Source: Spirosoma aerolatum (GTDB lineage Bacteria; Bacteroidota; Bacteroidia; Cytophagales; Spirosomataceae). Taken from it: DNA of 64,000 nucleotides. The position numbers were made by a program, and so were the translations under genes. The DNA lies in assembly GCF_002056795.1 (NCBI RefSeq), contig NZ_CP020104.1, positions 941,001 to 1,005,000 on the forward strand, written 5' to 3'. Shown here piece by piece: positions 19,242-28,032 of the stretch. Under the pieces are notes generated by a model, which was not told the origin of the DNA, did no database searches, and saw only the letters and a list, made by a program, of their open reading frames with translations. The stretch's first letter is position 1; each line of letters opens with the position of its first letter.

Positions 19242-19808
19242 CTAACGTCGACGACCACCTCGCCGAAGCTGATTAGTTTGTCGTCGTTTTTTAGTCTCCT
19301 CCATCAGTCTGGCGATCTCGTCTGCCTTCGCTAAGCTTTCGGTGATCTCATCTCCAGACGGCACCAACCTTTGCTCGATTGGCTCTTCTTGACGAATTGG
19401 CGGGAGTTCAGAAAACAGCTTGTACAACTTCTCCGCAGGGAGGTCAGTGTCTTGGCTATTATGACGTCTGGTTTCTTCATCAAATCCGTCTAGTTCGAAT
19501 GAGCAGCTTTGACGAACCCAGAATGCAACCTTTGGATCAGTGCCAGTCGTCTCTTTGGAGACCGTCTCTAAGATTTCCCGCCGATAAGCCGCTCGTTTGT
19601 CTTCCAAATAAGAAAGAACACGGGCTCGTCTATCATTTCGTTCAAGATCTTCTGCCGACCGTGACCATGAAAAAGGCACTTCTTTCATCGTATCCGATAC
19701 GTGGTAAATGACCTTATCCATTTTCTTGAGCTGAACATTCGCTCTCGCGGCAAAGTCCCCTAAATAAGCGTATTCATCGGGATATAACTTATCAAATTTA
19801 AAGTCCAT
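19242..19808 (-). CDS. Hypothetical hydrophilic protein with Arg-rich tail
   Basis: 188 residues, soluble, charged, no membrane segment or known motif. The C-terminus is strongly basic (KKRRQTNQLRRGGRRR), recalling the tail of the downstream gene at 18,692-19,171. The two probably form a small operon. Function unknown. Confidence 0.5.
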   Translation of the reverse strand: MDFKFDKLYPDEYAYLGDFAARANVQLKKMDKVIYHVSDTMKEVPFSWSRSAEDLERNDRRARVLSYLEDKRAAYRREILETVSKETTGTDPKVAFWVRQSCSFELDGFDEETRRHNSQDTDLPAEKLYKLFSELPPIRQEEPIEQRLVPSGDEITESLAKADEIARLMEETKKRRQTNQLRRGGRRR

Positions 19809-20042
19809 AGGCTTGGCGGCTGGATAGAGTAATAAGGCGTTTTGCTAATTTCTTTTTCAAAAATTTGTTCGATAGTAAACGATCATTAACCCCCGTACAC
19901 AGATTCCTCTTTTTCAATGTTTCTTCATCGGTAATCCCTTGTCTATCAAGGCCTAGTCACGTAAAAATAATCGATTTTTTATCCAAATCTGTTCAAAGGT
20001 AATCCATCGTTTACATCTGAACAAGATCGAGGCCAACTCCCT

Positions 20043-20903
20043 ATGAAACAGGCGATTGCTTACTACCGCGTGTCCACACATCGACAGGGACGAAGTGGAT
20101 TAGGCCTGGAAGCGCAACAAGAGGTGGTCGCTACTTATTGTCGGCAGAATGCGTATGATCTGATTGACGAAGTCATAGAAGTCAAATCCACTCGCAAACA
20201 ACAGTACAGGCTTTTACAAGCACTGGATACATGTAAACATCGGAAGGCCACGTTGATGGTCGCTAGGCTGGACAGGTTAGGCCGGGATGTTGAGAAAATT
20301 GCCAGGTTGGTCAAGTCCGATGTGGAGATTGTGGTGACCGATAACCCGCATGCCAATCGGTTCACGATCCATATTCTGGCCGCAGTCGCCGAAGAGCAAC
20401 GTCAGCGGATTAGTGAAACAACAAAAGCCGCTTTGGATGCGGCCCGAAAACGAGGAGTGGTCTTGGGAAAGCATGGCAAGACATTGGCTTGGCGAAATAA
20501 AAAAGCGGCCGATGAATTTGCCAACCAGCTTGCGCCGATCCTCAAGTCTTTAAAAAAACGAGGTGTTATCACTGTGCGGGCGATTGCTCAGGAGCTCAAC
20601 CGGCAAGGTGTACCAACCTTTCGGGGCGATAGTCAGTGGCACCCCAGTACCGTTTGTGTAGTACAAAAGCGATTGAAACAAAAACAACCAATAACCATGA
20701 AAACACGACCCCTTATAACTCCGTCGAATAAAAACAACCTGCTCTTTGATGATCGTTCGCTGCTAGAAATGGCATTCGGTGAGAAGGCATTGGCGCTTGC
20801 CTCGATCAATACCAATTGCGATTGCGATGGCTATTACCCCAATCCCAACGATGAAGAACGCGATACCCACCAAATCCCCGCATCTGCTGCTGCGATCTGT
20901 TGA
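20043..20903 (+). CDS. Small serine recombinase with a C-terminal extension reading as a RiPP precursor
   Basis: 286 residues. Residues 1-140 are a resolvase domain with the nucleophile motif AYYRVSTHRQG and LMVARLDRLGRD, AAVAEEQRQRISE. Residues of about 150-217 form a DNA-binding tail (TVRAIAQELNRQGVPTFRG). From residue 219 (Met, base 20,697) the protein changes character: no stop separates the recombinase from a 68-residue acidic, Cys-containing segment. That segment has its own ATG and lies just before a radical SAM maturase gene. Either the fusion protein is made, or the last 68 codons are also translated alone. Confidence 0.75.
   Translation: MKQAIAYYRVSTHRQGRSGLGLEAQQEVVATYCRQNAYDLIDEVIEVKSTRKQQYRLLQALDTCKHRKATLMVARLDRLGRDVEKIARLVKSDVEIVVTDNPHANRFTIHILAAVAEEQRQRISETTKAALDAARKRGVVLGKHGKTLAWRNKKAADEFANQLAPILKSLKKRGVITVRAIAQELNRQGVPTFRGDSQWHPSTVCVVQKRLKQKQPITMKTRPLITPSNKNNLLFDDRSLLEMAFGEKALALASINTNCDCDGYYPNPNDEERDTHQIPASAAAIC
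20697..20903 (+). CDS. Candidate RiPP precursor peptide (68 residues), in frame inside the recombinase ORF
   Basis: From the internal ATG at 20,697 the product has a leader-like part (FDDRSLLEMAFGEKALALAS), then a core-like part with NTNCDCDGYYPNP and an acidic stretch, ending AAAIC. An A-rich region precedes the ATG, as is common for Bacteroidota start sites. The 3' end overlaps the start of the radical SAM gene by about 50 bases in another frame. Small acidic peptides with a Cys/Asp/Tyr cluster next to an SPASM enzyme are typical substrates of peptide-modifying radical SAM enzymes. No family match is claimed. Confidence 0.5.
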   Translation: MKTRPLITPSNKNNLLFDDRSLLEMAFGEKALALASINTNCDCDGYYPNPNDEERDTHQIPASAAAIC

Positions 20904-22185
20904 CGCGCAGTATTCTTATGTTGTCAATTGTGCCTATCCGCAGTCACTTCGCCTGTTGACGAAGCCACAAGCTGATATTTTAGCGGCTATGGACGGGCAG
21001 TCTACGATTTCTATGTTGAGTGAGCGGCTTGCTATTCCACCAACTGTACTAGAGGAATTTTCAAATCTGCTCGTTCAGACGGAGATCATTCGCTTTGACG
21101 ATCAGTTCACCAAGCTTCAGAAACCAGCCATTCCCCAATCACTCAACTTCTGGATTCACACCACCAATCGCTGTAATCTGGCCTGTAGCTATTGTTATAT
21201 TTCGACCTTGAATACTACCCAAGGGATGCTTGATGAGACCAAACAGCAATTGCTGGAGAAGGTGGTCGAAACGGCTAGCAAGCGAAAGCTCAAACAGATT
21301 AAATTCCGATTGGCGGGTGGCGAACCCTTAACACAGTTCAAATCCTGGAAAGTCTTCATCCCTCAAATCCGTCAGCGATTGCAGGAAGTTGGGTGCCGTT
21401 TTGAAGCCTCCTTTATTACCAATTTGACCATACTTACTGATGAGATCATCACTTATTGCAAGGCACAGGGTATTGGCTTTGGTATTTCGCTGGACGGCTT
21501 GGAATATGACCATGATGCCAGCAGGCCTTTTAAACAGGGAGCCGGCACATTCAAGTACATTGATCGAAATTTGCGAAAATTACTAGCTCACCAGATCCCA
21601 GTCACAGTCAACACCGTTCTCAGCAATCAAAATTTGCGAGGCTTACCCGCATTGACTCGCTATCTGATTGAGCTGGATGTCCCGTTTCGGTATTCGATTG
21701 TCAAAGGTGAAGTGCTTGATGCCGAGCTTTTAGAAAGCAGTTTGCTGGAATCGTATGCGATTATGGAGGAGGCTATCCAAAAGGGATGGCAATTCTCGCG
21801 TCGGCACCAGTTTTGCGATCTGAAACCCCAGGAACTAGGCTTTCAGACCTGTGCGTCGGGTTTTTCCGGTGGTGCTATCTATGTCGATGGCACCCTCAAT
21901 TATTGCCATGTCCATTTTGGCGATGACGCTCAATTATCCCATTCCATCTTCGACCCTGAACTGGATCTAGTGGATATGATCCAGCAGGGTAGCCATGAAG
22001 AAGACAACCGGTCGGCTGATTGCAAGGCTTGTCGATACAGTGCCGTTTGTACCAGTGGTTGTCCGGTCTACCGGGTGAATGGCAAAGATCCCCAATGCAG
22101 CCTGTATCATCGGATCATTCCGTTACTATATGAACTACAAGCTAAGGAACGCTTAAAAGCGTTACGGGATTTTAAAATCCTTTAA
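20851..22185 (+). CDS. Radical SAM/SPASM peptide-maturase-like enzyme
   Basis: 444 residues from the ATG at 20,851; a GTG at 20,779 would add 24 Pro/Ile-rich residues of no family character. The N-terminal 90 residues resemble a PqqD-like recognition element (HLLLRSVDAQYSYVVN to LVQTEIIRFDD). The radical SAM CX3CX2C motif is CNLACSYCY, with a GGEP-type motif (RLAGGEPLTQF). The C-terminus has an SPASM set of Cys (QTCASGF, LNYCHVH, CKACRYSAVCTSGCP, PQCSLY) for auxiliary Fe-S clusters. Such enzymes cross-link or otherwise modify peptides, and the Cys-bearing peptide encoded just upstream is the obvious substrate. A small membrane-anchored protein gene follows. Confidence 0.85.
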   Translation: MKNAIPTKSPHLLLRSVDAQYSYVVNCAYPQSLRLLTKPQADILAAMDGQSTISMLSERLAIPPTVLEEFSNLLVQTEIIRFDDQFTKLQKPAIPQSLNFWIHTTNRCNLACSYCYISTLNTTQGMLDETKQQLLEKVVETASKRKLKQIKFRLAGGEPLTQFKSWKVFIPQIRQRLQEVGCRFEASFITNLTILTDEIITYCKAQGIGFGISLDGLEYDHDASRPFKQGAGTFKYIDRNLRKLLAHQIPVTVNTVLSNQNLRGLPALTRYLIELDVPFRYSIVKGEVLDAELLESSLLESYAIMEEAIQKGWQFSRRHQFCDLKPQELGFQTCASGFSGGAIYVDGTLNYCHVHFGDDAQLSHSIFDPELDLVDMIQQGSHEEDNRSADCKACRYSAVCTSGCPVYRVNGKDPQCSLYHRIIPLLYELQAKERLKALRDFKIL

Positions 22186-22232
22186 CTTCTGCTGGGTATC
22201 CTGCTGTTAAATAGGGAAAGTGGAGGTTACCA

Positions 22233-22757
22233 ATGACATGGGACGTAACGGTTTTGATTTCGTGGTTGGCTTGGTTTGTTCTGTTGTATCAAGTTTATCT
22301 CCAACGAACCCATAACGAAAAATCGCTCAAGCCGTTGGGTCAGATTGATTTCAGAGATCGGCCAGATCAACTCTACATTCGTGTCAGCAATAATGGAGTA
22401 GGACCAATGATTGTCGATCGGTTGTGTTTTATCAAAAACGGCAAACGCTATGCGGCCATTGAAGACTGTCTGGAACTAGACAAACGTTCTTATGGGCGGC
22501 TTGATGGCAGCGAGTCCGTGCAAAAAGTTATTTTTCCCAATTCGTCATTGACGATTTTTGAAGCCTCTCTTTCTCCTCAAGAGAACGAGACAGCCTTTAA
22601 CCGCGTCCGCGATCAGCTAAGTTCAATCACCTTGATCGTGGAGTTTCACGACATCTACGACAACAAGATGACTATCGAGCGTGATTTTGGCTGGTTTGCC
22701 AGACATATGCTGAAGGAGGACAATAACGATAAAATAGGTTTTTATTGTGATATCTAG
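22233..22757 (+). CDS. Single-TM anchored hypothetical protein
   Basis: 174 residues: an N-terminal membrane segment (VTVLISWLAWFVLLYQVYLQ), then a soluble beta-rich domain (LYIRVSNNGVGPMIVDRLCFIKNGKRY). A good ribosome-binding site (TGGAGGT) lies about 8 bases before the ATG. It follows the radical SAM gene by 47 bases on the same strand, so it may serve the same system, for instance as immunity or export partner. That is inference. Confidence 0.55.
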   Translation: MTWDVTVLISWLAWFVLLYQVYLQRTHNEKSLKPLGQIDFRDRPDQLYIRVSNNGVGPMIVDRLCFIKNGKRYAAIEDCLELDKRSYGRLDGSESVQKVIFPNSSLTIFEASLSPQENETAFNRVRDQLSSITLIVEFHDIYDNKMTIERDFGWFARHMLKEDNNDKIGFYCDI

Positions 22758-23282
22758 TCAGAATAAACCAAGTTTTGTATAAGCTTAAAAGACCGAGCGG
22801 ATCCTATAAGCGGTTCTATACTTAAACCAATTATCCTTGTAAACCTAATATGTCGTTTTATAATTGCAAGGATGATAGTATGTAAGGCTACTCGATTTCC
22901 AAAATGTCATGACAATCACTTTAATTGATGTAATGCAGTAAATTCGCAATTTTAAGTCAGTAACGTTTTTCGTTGGCTATCTACTTACTTCGGACAATTT
23001 GAGCGCCTGATTCCGCCACTGTCAAATCAGTTGATTTTATTCGTAATTATATGTGGTAGGTGTCTGATAATTAGTGAGTTAATGTAGCTTATCTAGGATA
23101 TAAATCGCCAATATAAGATCAAATCCTATTTTCCAAAATTTAAGCTTTGGGCTCTTTGACTAGCTTTACGAAAACTCAAAGCTTGGCCATAATGTGCTTT
23201 TTTATAATTTTATGAAAATAAAATTAGACGTATCTAATAGAGTTAGGCAAACGGATCATTTATTAAAATTCAAACCTATTAA
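22758..23282. other. A+T-rich intergenic stretch upstream of the R-M gene
   Basis: About 525 bases without a long ORF. It holds the 24-codon ORF at 23,212-23,286 and an inverted pair AGCTTTG/CAAAGCT near 23,143-23,184 that could form a leader structure. Composition shifts to A+T-rich here, marking the border of the restriction-modification island. Confidence 0.4.
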
Positions 23283-23286
23283 ATGA
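23212..23286 (+). CDS. 24-residue upstream ORF coupled to the R-M gene
   Basis: Begins MKIKLDVSNRVRQ and ends with KFKPIK and TGA. The TGA overlaps the ATG of the type IIG gene at 23,283 (ATGA), so ribosomes finishing it could restart on the large gene. It is basic and has no recognised domain. It may be a regulatory leader peptide or chance. Confidence 0.35.
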   Translation: MKIKLDVSNRVRQTDHLLKFKPIK

Positions 23287-26200
23287 GTTTTACACCACTA
23301 AGACCCCGCCAAGTAATTAATAAGGCTTTTCTAAAAGTTAAACCTAACAGGCTTGATATCGAAAAATTCAAAAAGAATTTAATTACGGTATTAGACCAAA
23401 TACACGAATTAGAATCTGAAGAATTTCATAAAAATATTGTTTCACGTTTTCTAGAAACTACATATTACTCTCCAAATCATTACATTAATACAAAAGGGCG
23501 TAATGATCTAGTGATTCACAACGGGAATACCACTTATACTTCTGTTGGGGTAATTCTAGAAATAAAAAAGCCAGCGAATAAAGTAGAAATGCTAAAGTTG
23601 GGACAGCTTAATACCAAAGCTTTCCAAGAATTACTATTGTATTACTTGAGAGAAAGGATTACTAATAAAAACTTAGAAATCAAACATATTATTGCTTCAA
23701 ACCTTTACGAGTGGTTCATATTTGATGGTGCTATTTTCGAACGAGTTTTTGCCCAGAATAAAAAACTAGTTCAAAGATTTATTGATTTTGAAGAAGGAAG
23801 GTTAGGAGACCGTAAAACAGAATATTTCTATAAAGAAATTGCTGAACCGGCCATTTCTGCTATTCAGATTACAGTTCCTTTCACTCATTTTGATATTCGC
23901 GATTATGATAAGATTCTGCGTAATCACGACAAACAGGATGATCATAAGCTTATTGCTTTATACAAACTTTTATCTCCTGAGCATTTACTAAAGCTTCCTT
24001 TTAGTAATGACAGTAATTCACTTGATAAAGGATTTTATAGTGAGTTACTTCATATTATAGGGCTGACTGAAACCAAAGATGGTGGAAAAAAGATTATCGA
24101 GCGTAAAGTAGCTGTAGAGCGTAATAAGGGTTCGTTGCTTGAAAATGCTATTAATCAGATCGAGAGTTTGGACAAAATGTCTCGTTTGGAAAAACCAAGT
24201 CAATTTGGTTCAACATACGAAGAATGCCTTTTTAATATTACTCTTGAACTAGTCATCACGTGGGTAAACCGTATATTATTTCTTAAACTTCTAGAGGCTC
24301 AATTAATTAAATACAATTCACGATCTACTCATACAAAAAAAGGTGATTCTAGCTACTCATTTCTAAATATAGGTAAAATTAAAAATTTTGATGCCTTAAA
24401 CAGTCTATTCTTTGAAGTACTAGCAAGGAAGCCAGAAAGCAGAGACAAAGAGTATAGTAATATCTTTATAACAGTTCCTTATCTCAATAGTTCTCTTTTT
24501 GAACCAACTGATATTGAGCACGTTACTATTTTTGTGAGTAATCTAAGAGATGATTATACCTTGCCCATTTTGCCATCGACAATACTAAAGACCAAAGAGG
24601 GTAAAAAGCGAGCTGGTGAAATTAATGCCTTAGAATACTTTTTTGAATTTTTAAATGCTTATGAATTCAGTGGCGAAGGTTCAGAAGAAATTCAGGAGGA
24701 CAATAAGACGTTGATTAATGCATCGGTATTAGGCCTAATTTTTGAAAAAATTAATGGCTATAAAGACGGATCATTTTTTACACCTGGCTTTATAACTATG
24801 TATATGTGTCGGGAAACGATTAGACGAGCAGTTGTACATAAATTTAATGAGCTTAAAGGATGGAATTGTTCAGATTTAGATCAACTTTACGATAAAATTG
24901 AGGATAAAGTTGAAGCGAACCAAATTATCAATAGTTTGAGAATATGTGATCCTGCTGTTGGTTCAGGCCACTTTCTAGTATCTGCTTTAAATGAAATTAT
25001 TAGTATTAAGAACGATCTAAAGATTCTTTTTGATCGAACTGGTAAAAGGCGACTTCGCGATTATCATATTGAGGTTCTGAATGACGAGCTTATTATAACT
25101 GACGAAGATGGCTCGCTTTTTGAATATAATTTCAATAACCTCGAGAGCCAACGAGTTCAGGAGGCTATTTTTCATGAAAAACAAACGATAATTGAAAACT
25201 GCCTCTTCGGTGTTGATTTAAACCCGAATTCGGTAAAAATTTGTCGATTAAGATTGTGGATTGAATTATTAAAAAACTCTTATTATACCCCTTTAGGTAA
25301 TACAGTTCTTCAAGAACGAGCTTTAGAAACACTTCCTAATATTGATATCAATATCAAGTGGGGTAACTCTCTTATCAGCCGATATACATTGGATGCTGAT
25401 TTAAGCCAAGCCTTAAAAAAGAACAAATTATCGATTGAAGATTATAAAGCTGCTGTTCAGACCTATCGAAATGCAGAAAATAAAGAGCAAAAACGTGAAA
25501 TGGAACGATTGATCAATAGGATCAAAAGTGATTTTCGTACAGAAATAAGTAATAATGATCCTAAGAAGAAAAAGCTATCTAAGCTAACTGGTGAGTTTTT
25601 TAACATTACTCAAAGTCAATTATTTGCACCAAGTAAAACAGAAGCAAAGCTGAATAAGCAGAAGCAAGAAAAGCTTAAAAAGGAAATTACTCAACTCACT
25701 ACATATATCGAAGAAGTGAAAAACAATAAAATGTTTGAAACTGCATTCGAGTGGCGGTTTGAATTTCCAGAAATATTGAATGATGATGGTGACTTCGTTG
25801 GTTTTGATGTTCTTCTAGGCAACCCACCCTATATTCAGCTACAAAAATTGGGGCAAGAGAGTGAAAATCTGCAAAAGGTTGGCTATCAGACATTTGAGTC
25901 GATGGGGGATATTTATTCTTTGTTTTATGAGAATGGTTGGAATGTACTTAAAGAGAAAGGAATCCTCTGCTTCATCACATCAAATAAATGGATGAGAGCT
26001 GGGTATGGGGTATCAACAAGAGGTTTCTTTGGTGAAAAGACAAGCCCGCTTCTACTTATTGATTTTGCAGGGCAAAAAATATTTGAGTCTGCAACTGTTG
26101 AAACAAATATCCTGATGTTTTCTAAGGAGAAAAATCAAGGAAAAACGATTGCATGTATAGTGAAGGAAAATGTGTTAAATAATATGAGCGATTACGTTCG

Positions 26201-27089
26201 ACAACACGCCACGACTACCTCCTTTTCCGGGAGCGAAAGCTGGGTAGTGCTGAGCGAAATTGAGCAGCGGATTAAGGCTAAGATTGAGGCCGTAGGAACA
26301 CCCCTCAAAGATTGGGATATCGCCATCAACTACGGTATAAAAACTGGTTTCAATGACGCCTTTATCATTGATGGTGCTAAACGGGCAGAACTATTAAATG
26401 AAGATCCAAAATCCGCCGAAGTTATTCGACCGATACTTAGAGGGCGTGATATTAAGCGGTACTCTTATGAATTTGCTGACTTATATCTTATAGCTACTTT
26501 TCCAAGTTTAAAACTGGATATTGAGCAGCAATATCCAGCTATAAAAGGGCATTTATTAAGTTTTGGTAGAGCCAGATTGGAACAATCTGGAGGATCAGGA
26601 GCCCGTAAAAAGACTAATAATAAATGGTTTGAAACACAAGATAGTATAAGCTATTGGGAGGATTTTAATAGACAGAAAATTGTTTGGGGAGAAATATCTG
26701 ATAAAACCAAGTTTGCTATAGACTTAGAAGGTAAGTATATGAATGAAGCAACAACTTTTTTAATGGTTGGCGAATCACTTATTTATCTAGTTGGATACCT
26801 AAACTCAAAACTATCAGAATACCTTTTTTCAAAGATTGGGACTACTACAGGGGTTGGAACGATCCGATGGAAAAAATATACTATTGAACAAATGCTCATC
26901 CCTAGACTAGAGCCATCCAAGGAAAACGAATATCAAAAGAGAGTGTTAGGGGCTTTAAATTGCATTACTCTTGGAAAAGACTACAGCTTACTAACTAGTG
27001 AACTCGATAAGCTAATTTATGAACATTTAGAACTTACACCAGAAGAAATAGAGTTTATTGAATCTGGGAATGCTGAGACTGCTCAATAA
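23283..27089 (+). CDS. Type IIG restriction-modification enzyme (Eco57I-like), with switchable C-terminal recognition domain
   Basis: 1,268 residues combining cleavage and methylation. The N-terminus has a PD-(D/E)xK-like nuclease pattern (GRNDLVIHNG then GVILEIKKP) near residues 75-97. The N6-adenine methyltransferase has motif I DPAVGSGHFLVSAL near residue 557 and motif IV GNPPYIQL near 846. The C-terminal third is the target recognition domain (TRD). From base 26,186 the coding sequence enters a 249-bp repeat that recurs inverted at 27,695-27,943, so the TRD downstream of 26,434 can be exchanged by inversion. The exchanged form would also be in frame (3,152 + 640 bases = 1,264 codons including stop). 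An Mpi-like invertase gene follows. The coding region is A+T-rich. Confidence 0.9.
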   Translation: MSFTPLRPRQVINKAFLKVKPNRLDIEKFKKNLITVLDQIHELESEEFHKNIVSRFLETTYYSPNHYINTKGRNDLVIHNGNTTYTSVGVILEIKKPANKVEMLKLGQLNTKAFQELLLYYLRERITNKNLEIKHIIASNLYEWFIFDGAIFERVFAQNKKLVQRFIDFEEGRLGDRKTEYFYKEIAEPAISAIQITVPFTHFDIRDYDKILRNHDKQDDHKLIALYKLLSPEHLLKLPFSNDSNSLDKGFYSELLHIIGLTETKDGGKKIIERKVAVERNKGSLLENAINQIESLDKMSRLEKPSQFGSTYEECLFNITLELVITWVNRILFLKLLEAQLIKYNSRSTHTKKGDSSYSFLNIGKIKNFDALNSLFFEVLARKPESRDKEYSNIFITVPYLNSSLFEPTDIEHVTIFVSNLRDDYTLPILPSTILKTKEGKKRAGEINALEYFFEFLNAYEFSGEGSEEIQEDNKTLINASVLGLIFEKINGYKDGSFFTPGFITMYMCRETIRRAVVHKFNELKGWNCSDLDQLYDKIEDKVEANQIINSLRICDPAVGSGHFLVSALNEIISIKNDLKILFDRTGKRRLRDYHIEVLNDELIITDEDGSLFEYNFNNLESQRVQEAIFHEKQTIIENCLFGVDLNPNSVKICRLRLWIELLKNSYYTPLGNTVLQERALETLPNIDINIKWGNSLISRYTLDADLSQALKKNKLSIEDYKAAVQTYRNAENKEQKREMERLINRIKSDFRTEISNNDPKKKKLSKLTGEFFNITQSQLFAPSKTEAKLNKQKQEKLKKEITQLTTYIEEVKNNKMFETAFEWRFEFPEILNDDGDFVGFDVLLGNPPYIQLQKLGQESENLQKVGYQTFESMGDIYSLFYENGWNVLKEKGILCFITSNKWMRAGYGVSTRGFFGEKTSPLLLIDFAGQKIFESATVETNILMFSKEKNQGKTIACIVKENVLNNMSDYVRQHATTTSFSGSESWVVLSEIEQRIKAKIEAVGTPLKDWDIAINYGIKTGFNDAFIIDGAKRAELLNEDPKSAEVIRPILRGRDIKRYSYEFADLYLIATFPSLKLDIEQQYPAIKGHLLSFGRARLEQSGGSGARKKTNNKWFETQDSISYWEDFNRQKIVWGEISDKTKFAIDLEGKYMNEATTFLMVGESLIYLVGYLNSKLSEYLFSKIGTTTGVGTIRWKKYTIEQMLIPRLEPSKENEYQKRVLGALNCITLGKDYSLLTSELDKLIYEHLELTPEEIEFIESGNAETAQ
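26186..26434 (+). repeat. Left 249-bp inverted repeat of the TRD-switch cassette
   Basis: Reverse-complement identical, as read by eye, to 27,695-27,943. It encodes the start of the TRD (motifs VVLSEIEQRIKAKIEAVG and INYGIKTGFNDAFIID). Because it is coding and in the same phase on both arms, crossover anywhere within it keeps the frame. Confidence 0.93.
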
Positions 27090-27105
27090 ACTCTATTTCT
27101 TCTGG
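27039..27105. repeat. Tail-to-tail inverted repeat at the two C-terminal ends
   Basis: Two 23-bp arms (27,039-27,061 and 27,083-27,105) around a 21-base spacer. Both cassettes encode TPEEIEFIE at their C-termini, and the two coding regions overlap tail to tail at 27,055-27,089. The structure could form a hairpin terminator for both directions. Confidence 0.75.
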
Positions 27106-27943
27106 AGTTAAAGAATATAATTGAAATATCATTTCATTTAACAACTGCTGTTCCTGCTTAACAGACTCGCCTTTACCTACTTTTTCAATCAGTCTTTCTG
27201 CTTGATCAAGAATGCCTTGTTGAAGAGGGGCTGCAATAAGAGGGACTGGGAGTTGCTCAATAAACATAGGCTTGTACTCAAAATATCCTCCATTCCTTGT
27301 AACTCCTAGCTTTCTTATATAGTAATCAGCAACTTCGGAATTCAATATTGCCAGTAAGTATTTGCTTGCTGGTACTATCATAGGACAAGGAGCATTAACA
27401 AATAAACCTTCTTCAGCTATAGCATACGAGGCACTCAAATTAAGATTACCCCAAACAATTTTCTGTCTATTAAAATCCTCGATATAAGCACAGTTGCGAA
27501 GATTGTATGGGGTTAAGCCTTTGTCAAGCCGTTTTTCCAACTCTGGCCAGAACTTATCTAAATGTCTTTTTATAGCTGGGTAGTCACTGATAATGATCGG
27601 CCTTATACCTTTCTCCTTTATCCCATTATGGATGTTTATCAGCCATAAATCAGCAAAATCATACCCATATCGTTTTATATCTCTGCCACGTAAAATCGGT
27701 CGAATAACTTCGGCGGATTTTGGATCTTCATTTAATAGTTCTGCCCGTTTAGCACCATCAATGATAAAGGCGTCATTGAAACCAGTTTTTATACCGTAGT
27801 TGATGGCGATATCCCAATCTTTGAGGGGTGTTCCTACGGCCTCAATCTTAGCCTTAATCCGCTGCTCAATTTCGCTCAGCACTACCCAGCTTTCGCTCCC
27901 GGAAAAGGAGGTAGTCGTGGCGTGTTGTCGAACGTAATCGCTC
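27055..27943 (-). pseudogene. Silent alternative TRD cassette of the type IIG gene
   Basis: On the minus strand the frame opens at the right repeat and reads the same TRD start as the live gene (VLSEIEQRIKAKIEAVG), then a different TRD (RYGYDFADLWLINIHNGI, VWGNLNLSASYAIAEEGL, GGYFEYKPMFIEQLPVP), ending TPEEIEFIEQSQHSQIQ. An in-frame TAA lies only a few bases outside the repeat and there is no methyltransferase part, so in this orientation it is a store of sequence rather than a working gene. An internal GTG could still give a free TRD of about 275 residues. Inversion would fuse it to the live gene. Confidence 0.88.
27695..27943 (-). repeat. Right 249-bp inverted repeat of the TRD-switch cassette
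   Basis: Mate of 26,186-26,434. It ends 89 bases before the invertase gene. The enclosed segment between outer edges is 1,758 bp. Confidence 0.93.
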
Positions 27944-27980
27944 CTTTATTGTATAAAAATATGGTTTGCTTTTTTATAGA

Positions 27981-27988
27981 TAATTTTG
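27981..27988 (+). promoter_or_regulatory. Possible Bacteroidota -7 element for the invertase gene
   Basis: TAATTTTG fits the Bacteroidota -7 consensus TAnnTTTG, 45 bases before the invertase ATG. A TTTG lies upstream but its spacing is shorter than usual, so the match is partial. Confidence 0.3.
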
Positions 27989-28032
27989 GTTTAAATCAAA
28001 CACCCAATTTTCACTATATAATCCAATAACCA

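Noticed and set aside
23283..27089. BREX PglX.
   Set aside because: The methylase motifs are shared, but no BrxA/B/C, PglZ or BrxL genes are nearby, and the N-terminal nuclease pattern suits a type IIG enzyme.
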